Source: Apostichopus japonicus (Eukaryota > Echinodermata > Holothuroidea > Aspidochirotida > Stichopodidae). From it: DNA of 64,000 nucleotides. Below, piece after piece: positions 59,201 to 64,000 of the stretch (its first letter is position 1; the number at the start of each line of letters is the position of its first letter). The position numbers and the translations under genes were made by a program. The stretch spans positions 17,595,984-17,659,983 of the forward strand of contig NC_092564.1 in assembly GCF_037975245.1 (NCBI RefSeq), given 5' to 3'. The notes below the pieces were generated by a model. It was not told the origin of the DNA and searched no databases. It worked only from the letters and a program-made list of their open reading frames with translations.

Positions 59201-59616
59201 CCCTTCCCATCCTTGCCCTCCATCGTCTTCCACAAAACAGGTCGTCCCAGGTTTGCCTCCGTTGGTCACTTAAGCCCAGTGAAAAACATTTGATTGAACT
59301 CTGTTTGAATTGTATATCATATTGACGGTTATTGCATATTAATTAAACTGTGTACAAAACGGTTCTCTTGAGAAATACTGTCACGTGAGGATTGGCTGTA
59401 TTGTGTACTCTAACTGAATATTCATGATGTCTTTTCTTCTTTGTTCTGTATAGTGAAATGCTGTCGATGGGTTTAAGCCAACCTTGGCAGGAAGCAATGG
59501 AAGTCTTGACCGGGCAGCAGAAGATTGATCCGAGCGCTATTCAGGAATATTTTAGTCCACTTCTAAAATTCTTGGAGGAGGATAATAGGAAACATAAAGA
59601 AAAAGTGGGCTGGTAA
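46993..59616 (+). CDS. ACE: Angiotensin-converting enzyme homologue (peptidase M2), 11 coding exons, secreted single-domain form
   Basis: A zinc dipeptidyl carboxypeptidase that would remove C-terminal dipeptides from extracellular peptides. Eleven exons with GT-AG introns and matching phases give 2001 nt, 666 residues plus TAA. Residues 1-23 look like a signal peptide. The zinc site is HEMGH at 433-437 with E461 in GFHEA, the same 24-residue spacing as human testis ACE. Substrate residues corresponding to Q281, H353, K511, H513, Y520 and Y523 are present (Q332, H403, K561, H563, Y570, Y573). Chloride-1 ligands are kept (R238, W535, R539). For chloride-2, R572 and Y276 are kept but the Trp is Leu272. 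Trp357 of human ACE is Ser407. Disulfide pairs 402/420 and 588/600 are kept. The protein ends 'EKVGW' at the end of the catalytic domain, with no membrane anchor. ATG at 46993 is first; ATG at 47005 has the better context (CACCATGG) and would give 662 residues. Family assignment is very secure; orthology within the family is not tested. Confidence 0.95.
47633..47908 (+). repeat. 138-bp tandem duplication in ACE intron 1
   Basis: Copies start at 47633 and 47771 (CTGTATTGTTAGATCC) and differ at only a few positions. The period is 46 codons, so a frame of 134 codons (47638-48042) stays open through both. No recognised protein family; probably non-coding. Confidence 0.9.
48508..48641 (+). CDS. 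ACE: ACE homologue exon 2
   Basis: Residues 72-116, from acceptor CTGCAG to donor GAG/GTAAAA, entering in phase 1 and leaving in phase 0. It contains the M2-typical NFxYNTNIT-like motif (here [15 protein letters not shown]) and two potential N-glycosylation sites, N89 and N109. Confidence 0.93.
49189..49260 (+). repeat. Dispersed pyrimidine-rich repeat, copy 4 (ACE intron 2)
   Basis: Reads TTACTTCGCTCCTCTCTTAC, then ATGTCTCAGTACAAC, then AACTTGCCAAAATTG. GTAAGTATCGTCGTTCG upstream (49104) belongs to the same wider family. Confidence 0.65.
49454..49608 (+). CDS. ACE: ACE homologue exon 3
   Basis: Residues 117-167 plus two bases, from acceptor CCACAG to donor AG/GTAGAA. It is helical in character ([15 protein letters not shown]), matching the N-terminal helical lid of M2 peptidases. 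A potential glycosylation site NLS begins at N120. Confidence 0.92.
49678..49790 (+). repeat. Dispersed pyrimidine-rich repeat, copy 5 (ACE intron 3)
   Basis: Reads TTACTTCACTCCTCTCTTAT, CTGTCTCCGTATAAC, CTACCCAATTTGGTAAC and GCACTGCGC. It starts 70 bp after the exon 3 donor. Confidence 0.7.
51086..51225 (-). repeat. Dispersed repeat, copy B (ACE intron 3)
   Basis: Reverse-complement relative of 35815-35940 (shared CGACTGATCCGCTCTCA and GACTGTGACTGTGAG). The 118-codon minus-strand frame across it is not supported as a gene. Confidence 0.6.
51734..51812 (+). repeat. Dispersed pyrimidine-rich repeat, copy 6 (ACE intron 3)
   Basis: Reads CGTCGCTCCCATCTTACCTG, TCTCCCCACTGAACC and CTACCTAACTACACATTC. 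Confidence 0.6.
52624..52910 (+). CDS. ACE: ACE homologue exon 4
   Basis: Residues 168-263 plus one base, from acceptor TTCTAG to donor GGAG/GTAGGC. It contains QVCLN and IPQCLDLEP, equivalent to the first disulfide of ACE but with a longer loop, then [11 protein letters not shown], which supplies the chloride-1 arginine R238, and [12 protein letters not shown]. Confidence 0.95.
52980..53075 (+). repeat. Dispersed repeat, 3' half only (ACE intron 4)
   Basis: Contains ACCTAACCTGCCAAACTTGG then AAGTATCGTCGTTCAAATC, matching the second half of the family; similar halves lie at 49104-49125 and 55905-56020. A 5' half (TTACTTCCCTCCTCTCTGTTC) follows at 53232. Confidence 0.5.
54041..54229 (+). CDS. 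ACE: ACE homologue exon 5
   Basis: Residues 264-326 plus one base, from acceptor AAACAG to donor CTAG/GTAAAT. It contains [16 protein letters not shown] and IPAHLLG, both strongly conserved in M2 peptidases. In the [14 protein letters not shown] segment the chloride-2 Trp of human ACE is Leu272, while the Tyr is kept (Y276). Confidence 0.95.
55414..55681 (+). CDS. ACE: ACE homologue exon 6
   Basis: Residues 327-415 plus two bases, from acceptor AACCAG to donor AG/GTTAGA. It contains [15 protein letters not shown], the MLEKP motif and the substrate-binding His in CHGSASDL (H403). Most ACEs read CHASAWDF here, so the Trp is Ser407 and the Phe is Leu409. A potential glycosylation site is at N360 (NYT). 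Confidence 0.95.
55900..56025 (+). repeat. Dispersed repeat, 3' half (ACE intron 6)
   Basis: Contains CTACCTAACCTGCCACAATTG and AAGTATTGTCGTTCGTAAAT. The preceding 55730-55870 is G-rich with repeated CCCGGGA words, probably another relic. Confidence 0.5.
56208..56431 (+). CDS. ACE: ACE homologue exon 7 (zinc-binding exon)
   Basis: Residues 416-490 plus one base, from acceptor ATCCAG to donor A/GTAAGT. It carries the catalytic HEMGH (H433, E434, H437) and the third zinc ligand E461 in [13 protein letters not shown], all intact. Confidence 0.98.
56496..56905 (+). repeat. 120-136-bp tandem repeat in ACE intron 7 with nuclear-receptor-like half-sites
   Basis: Just over three units, starting at 56496, 56616 and 56752 (TGTAAACACGATATCTCA). 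Each has GTCGAAGTCAAAGGTCATTT followed by GGGGTCA, i.e. AGGTCA-TTTG-GGGTCA, a direct repeat with 4-bp spacing, overlapping an AAGTCA-A-AGGTCA direct repeat with 1-bp spacing. Regulatory use is inference; the same sequence could simply be a satellite word. Confidence 0.85.
57025..57169 (+). CDS. ACE: ACE homologue exon 8
   Basis: Residues 491-538 plus two bases, from acceptor CGATAG to donor CG/GTATAC. It contains [17 protein letters not shown] and EEWWKLR, strongly conserved in M2 peptidases. W535 here and split codon R539 are chloride-1 ligands. Confidence 0.96.
57504..57602 (+). CDS. ACE: ACE homologue exon 9
   Basis: Residues 539-571 plus two bases, from acceptor TTTCAG to donor AG/GTAATT. 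It contains [13 protein letters not shown] and [16 protein letters not shown], carrying K561, H563 and Y570 of the substrate carboxylate and transition-state pocket. Confidence 0.96.
57678..57770 (+). repeat. Dispersed pyrimidine-rich repeat, copy 7 (ACE intron 9)
   Basis: Reads TGACTTCACTCCTATCTTACC, TTTCTCCTCGAAAGTC and CTACCTAACTTGCCCAAATTT. It starts 75 bp after the exon 9 donor. Confidence 0.65.
58397..58519 (+). CDS. ACE: ACE homologue exon 10
   Basis: Residues 572-612 plus two bases, from acceptor CTACAG to donor CG/GTTAGT. It contains [17 protein letters not shown] and [12 protein letters not shown]572 (chloride-2), catalytic Y573 and the C588/C600 pair are all present. Confidence 0.96.
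58968..59232 (+). repeat. Polypyrimidine tract in ACE intron 10
   Basis: About 265 bp composed almost only of C and T with imperfect CCCTCTT/CCTCCCGTC words. The minus strand is G/A-rich. The 123-codon Pro/Leu/Ser frame through it is compositional. Confidence 0.85.
59454..59616 (+). CDS. ACE: ACE homologue exon 11 (C-terminus and stop)
   Basis: Residues 613-666 and stop TAA at 59614-59616, from acceptor GTATAG. It contains [20 protein letters not shown] and ends KEKVGW, where the M2 catalytic fold ends. No stalk or transmembrane helix follows. Candidate poly(A) signals downstream are ATTAAA at 59640 and 59771 and AATAAA at 60559; none is proven. Confidence 0.93.
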
Positions 59617-61218
59617 ATGACAAAGGAATAATAACAATAATTAAAGCCCAACACAAATCGACGTGGAAATGGAACAGACGCACTAACAAAACATATAGAC
59701 GGACACGAGCACAGATGTCTACAACACTGCTTAGTGACTGCTTAATTACAAGCAAGGTCCAAAGCTGCACATTAAATTGCACTTGATAAAAGGTTTCTGT
59801 GAGTAGGATACGACGGAAGGGAGAATGGAGGGTAGGGGGGGTGGTGAGCGTGGGGGTGGGGGGGGGGAGTTGAGGGAGTGTTTGGATCATCAATCAGAGG
59901 TCCAACATAGAAAGCAAAAACTACTATAAGATGTTAACAGCTTATCATAAATCATTACCTAATTTTGACTAATTTACTAATGTATTAGTTTAGGATCGTG
60001 ATTATACACATGACGAGATGCTCCCATAATACTCAATTCAATGAATGGCAGATTACAATGACAATACTACGAAGTAAAAAGTCACGTGGAAATAATCGTC
60101 CTCGTATAGCAGCTGTTATATAACATCGATATTGTTACAAGACAAAATCTGGTGTTCGATACTCGAAGGTACTGCGTTATCTGTTCTTTAGATCAGCAAT
60201 AGCTCCCTCAGTTCTTAAAACGCTTTTGCCTAAAAAAATTGATCTTGGTTGATAGCAAAGATAGGCACGAGTTCGATCATGACGTCCATCCTGGGGGATA
60301 GTCTAAGGGAAGGGGTGTCCCTATTAGGACACCTGTTTTTCCACAAGATTTCTAACGGGCTTAATATCATTTACTCTTTGAAATTCAGTTTGGGGACATT
60401 TTGTGACTTGAAGTTTATGGAACTGTTTCAATCATTTGTGGTAGAAGAACCTCTTTTTTTCGGTGGCGCTATAGCTTTTCTTTTGAAGATGTATGTCTAT
60501 ACTGTAGAGCAGGTAGAAAACTAGAACTCTCGGTTTACAAAGGTTAATTAAACCGTGAAATAAAGTTAGAACTATAACAATCATCTGAACAATGAATGAT
60601 TATGTTTAATAAGAGTTAAAAATTTGATATAAAAAATAGGTTTTAAGAAAATTTAACTTTAAGAAAAATGTCAAGATTAACCACGTGTGTGTTTATTACA
60701 TTGTTTAACCTCATGGGGCCTATTTATTAATGTCATGTTTTTTTTTCTCCAAAATATTGATATGCGTAGTAGAATCTACAGGCAAAATTGGAAAAGTAAA
60801 CATTTGTTTCTATGATCATGGTGTTAATGACACCATAATTAATCATTTGAGTGTGAGTGAAGGATGTACCATTCTAATACGAATTCCGCTGGAGATGAGC
60901 TGATTGTTTTCATGTTGTTAGGTTTATGTTGATCATATGAGGAGTTTTGTAAAGTACAAGTAAAGTTCTCCAACCTGGCCCTTTTTTCAATTTGGTCATA
61001 CTAAATTGAACATTACTATTGTATATGAAACATGAAAATATGTGCAAACTTCATGGTCACTTTCTCAATGACCGCCTGTCACATTTCTGATACAACTAAA
61101 TTAATTAAATTTAATGACAATATTTAGGAAACAAACACATTTTGTCTACAATTATGATAGTTTATATGGTTTTCGCCATCTAAGTGCAATTACTTATCAT
61201 TCTATGACATGTCTGCAC

Positions 61219-61221
<3 letters not shown>
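59617..61221. other. ACE 3' flank; no other gene recognised
   Basis: Putative 3' UTR with ATTAAA at 59640 and 59771, a G-run cluster at 59831-59866 and AATAAA at 60559. The 91-codon frame at 60249-60524 has no recognisable domain. Confidence 0.45.

Positions 61222-61274
<53 letters not shown>
61222..61274. repeat. (TA)n microsatellite
   Basis: About 53 bp of uninterrupted TA. Confidence 0.93.
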
Positions 61275-61339
61275 TATTTCATGTTGCCACACCTGCTCCC
61301 TCGCTTCAACAGCATAAGTTTGCATAGGATTTCAAAGGT

Positions 61340-61760
61340 GGGGTGGTGGGGCCAACTTCTGAACTTGCCCGACTGATTAAGGTAGCTGCATGAAACCTTT
61401 ATGCAGTAGAAAAGGCAGATCCTGGATTTGATAAAGGGGTCGATGTGGCCCTGTTATGTCGTCGAAGCCGACGTCCATATAGGGACGTCTGTAACCCCCC
61501 CCCCACCCCCAGGAAATACATGAACAGTTTACGTCAAATGGCGCATTCTGAGGCATATGAGGTTTTCTGAGGCACGTGTAGATTATAAATTAGTTATATA
61601 TTTAGATATAAACGCATGAGTGGTCTCATACTTCCCCGACTGAAAGTAGACAACATCCCGGCGACTTATGAATGAGATTTGGGCATGGGGGGGGGGGGAG
61701 GTGGAGGGAGAAAGCCCACCCCACCCCTATCCTTGTGCACGCCGTGGCTTCCAGCGCCCC
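61340..61760. mobile_element. Possible transposon relic
   Basis: G/C-run-rich sequence. The right end, read on the minus strand, has CACGGCGTGCACAAGGATAG, resembling the left end of the relic at 4746, and an internal GTCGTCGAAGCCGACGTCC resembles 4903-4920. Weak evidence. Confidence 0.3.
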
Positions 61761-62249
61761 TAAGAAGAAGTGCTATATCGCTAGGCATCATTACTATATC
61801 AAATCACTTTTCTCCATCTTCGTGACTTGTTTGTTAGATTTAATTAAAAGTTTAATTCTTCGTTTTTAAAGCGTTAGGTCTACTTTTAAGAAAGTTTAGG
61901 TTATGCAAATCTTTAACGCATGCATAAAACATTATTGTAAATTTATAGGAGAAAACAAATCAGATATATAAAATATATAATTTTCAACAAAATAGACACG
62001 TAATTTCTGATAGGCTTGGTGTGTAAGTATAGCTTACCTCAGGTATGAAGTAAAGCCGTTGACAATTTAATTGTAGCCATACGGCGCATGCGCTGAAATT
62101 TTGTAACGTATATACGTGGTAGAGGTTTACTTTTGTTTCAGAATTTCTTGGTTTCTTTTCATGTGTCAAAGGTCAACGTTTTCTTTCTTTCAGCTTTTTC
62201 TGTAGTTTCAAAATGCTTAAATTCCGAATTAATATCTATTAATACGTAC

Positions 62250-62252
<3 letters not shown>
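61761..62252. other. No gene recognised
   Basis: AT-rich. A CATGCGCTG-type GC island at about 62080-62095 only. Confidence 0.4.

Positions 62253-62310
<58 letters not shown>
62253..62310. repeat. (TA)n microsatellite
   Basis: About 58 bp of TA. Confidence 0.93.
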
Positions 62311-62311
<1 letters not shown>

Positions 62312-62699
62312 TAACTATGTATACATATCAATAAATGTCCACCAACTGATATTAATTTATTAAACACCTTCTGCTCTAACAACTGTATTCTTTCGTGTCT
62401 TATTTCAAAAATCGTGTCTTTTAATATTGTAGTAAACTTTGTATTTTTTTGGGTAATATTAAACCCAACCCACTTGAAAGAATATGTGTGTGGTGGCATA
62501 CATGACCTAAACCATTCTCAACTTGTTTTTAAAACGATTTTCTGTCACAAATAACGTGAAATGTATATTGAAAAGAAATATATATTTAAAAACTCCATCT
62601 CAATGTTTTGCCACTCACTCAAGAATTGTGTTTTTGAATGTTACTAATGGATAAACATTCAACTATACTCAAGGAAGATGAAACACAGTAGGATATACT
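62311..62699. other. No gene recognised
   Basis: AT-rich, no supported feature. Confidence 0.4.
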
Positions 62700-64000
62700 C
62701 AGGGGCGTATCCAGGGGGGCGCAACAGGCGCGCGCCCCCCCTTTTGGCCGTCACCAAAAAAAAATTGATGAAGACCTTTATGTGAGATGTCGGTAATCGC
62801 TCAACCCCCCCCCCTCCCGTATGCTTTATTTTTTGTTTGCCAAAAAAAAGGTTCTGGCGTAGTTCGGCGGCATAATAGTTTTAGAAACATAGATGGTAAT
62901 TGTGTTTGTATTATCACTATAAACACTAAATGACATGCCAGCCATACTAAATTGTGCATTTTGTGTCCATATTTACTGGAAATGTTGCTTATTATTAAGG
63001 TCGAAAAATGGATCACATATGGCCATGGGCGGCGATCCTGGGTGGAGGGGGGATATATCCCCCCATGAAAATGGGTGGAGGGGATGTAATGCACCATATC
63101 CCCCCCCCCACCAAATGTCAGGGATAAGAATATTTTCATGCCTACATTTATGCATCTTCGTTAATGTACGGCTCTTTTTTAGCTTCATTTCTCGCCTACC
63201 ATAAACGCAGTGCGATCTTTTCAAATAAAGCGTCTTTATAAAGCAAAAATAGTTGACTGTAGGCTTCATTGGCCCTATAACAACAAAATGTATTATTGCG
63301 CCCACGGTATTGATATAGTACATATGCACCCTCATAGTATTCATATAGGCCCTATAGTAGGCCTACACACGTACATGTTCCCTCGAACAGCTGAGAATCT
63401 CATGTAACCAGGGTAATGCTTAATACACGTTTCACCTGGATGCCCTAGCAATCGGTACCTAGGAATGTAACTATGTGTAATTGTGTATTGCATGTGTATA
63501 GGCCTATAATAGCCTGCATGAGGCCATTTTCTTCATCGAATAATATAACAGAGCTCTCGAACATTCTAACGTTGCGCCTGAAACAAGATTGACTGGGGCA
63601 ATTTTCCCAAAATAACACCCGAAATTAAAAAAAAAAGTTTTTTGGATCCTGATTATGAGATATTTCGGACATGACATCCCTATTTTAAAGTTGGGTATAT
63701 GCCGCTTGGAAACCTCGGGAAGTGCCGTTTCCGGCCATCTAGAGGGTTTGTTAATCCCAAAATTTTCTTGTACGCTTCGCGCCAACTCATGGTGGCGCTA
63801 CGCTTAGATAGTCAACAAGGTCATATCCCCCCCCCCCCCCCACTCGGAAGTACGGATCGCCGCCCATGTATATGACACCATTTTGCATTTCGGCCCTTCT
63901 TTGAAAGCAAAAAACTGTACACCCCCTCCCCTTAGACCCATCCCCCAGGACGGCGATCATTCATGCCTGGCGCCCCCCTATTGGAAAATCCTGGATACGC
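62700..64000. mobile_element. DNA transposon with TIRs, right end cut by the window edge
   Basis: The left end CAGGGGCGTATCCAGG (62700-62715) is mirrored by CCTGGATACGC at 63990-64000, the last bases of the window, so the element is about 1.3 kb and its last few bases lie outside. It contains C/G-runs, no transposase, and an inner inverted-repeat element (63024-63868). Confidence 0.8.
63024..63868. mobile_element. Inner inverted-repeat element nested in the terminal transposon
   Basis: CATGGGCGGCGATCC at 63024-63038 and its reverse complement GGATCGCCGCCCATG at 63854-63868. Its 3' part (63709-63810) is shared with 424-520 at the other end of the window. No coding frame recognised; target-site duplication unclear. 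Confidence 0.7.

Noticed and set aside
58954-59325. 123-codon Pro/Leu/Ser-rich frame
   Set aside because: Compositional result of the polypyrimidine tract in ACE intron 10.
60249-60524. 91-codon frame downstream of ACE as a possible extra exon or gene
   Set aside because: No splice signal connecting it, no recognisable motif, and the ACE frame already ends with a natural stop at 59614-59616.

Overview
This window is AT-rich nuclear DNA from a metazoan. Genes are sparse, and interrupted by GT-AG introns. (TA)n microsatellites, satellites, tRNA-derived SINEs, hAT-type and other inverted-repeat DNA elements are abundant. The SINE type, the receptor guanylate cyclase exon and the ACE sequence suggest a marine invertebrate deuterostome, perhaps an echinoderm such as a sea cucumber. 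The taxon is inference and I cannot fix it without a search.

Layout. 1-21.6 kb has no gene I can support. It holds a transposon relic (about 360-691), a SINE, several (TA)n tracts, a palindromic fold-back element with a microsatellite inside one arm (6019-6459), a 20-bp minisatellite (7344-7826), two hammerhead-like motifs (6658-6685, 8483-8513) and a non-autonomous hAT element with its target-site duplication (15132-15537). From 21.6 to 35.0 kb two large unrelated satellites lie almost back to back: a 16-bp AC-rich array (21.6-28.04 kb) and an AT-rich array of roughly 40-60 bp units (28.3-34.97 kb). Both have higher-order repeats. The long repetitive reading frames in them are by-products of the repeats. 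At the right edge of the second array lies one orphan exon of a receptor-type guanylate cyclase catalytic domain with a 2-bp frameshift (35135-35235).

35.2-46.9 kb is again repeats and gene-free DNA: a fold-back element at 36.65-37.16 kb, a tRNA-like relic, a 151-bp duplication and long (TA)n tracts. The only complete gene is an angiotensin-converting-enzyme homologue (peptidase M2) on the + strand, 46993-59616. It has 11 coding exons whose phases all match and gives a 666-residue secreted, single-domain enzyme with an intact HEMGH zinc site and no membrane anchor. Its introns carry copies of a pyrimidine-rich dispersed repeat, a 138-bp in-frame duplication, and a tandem repeat containing nuclear-receptor-like direct repeats. 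The right end (62.7-64 kb) is a nested DNA transposon cut by the window edge.

There is no operon-like arrangement; the two coding features are independent. No rRNA, intact tRNA, CRISPR array or viral gene was seen.
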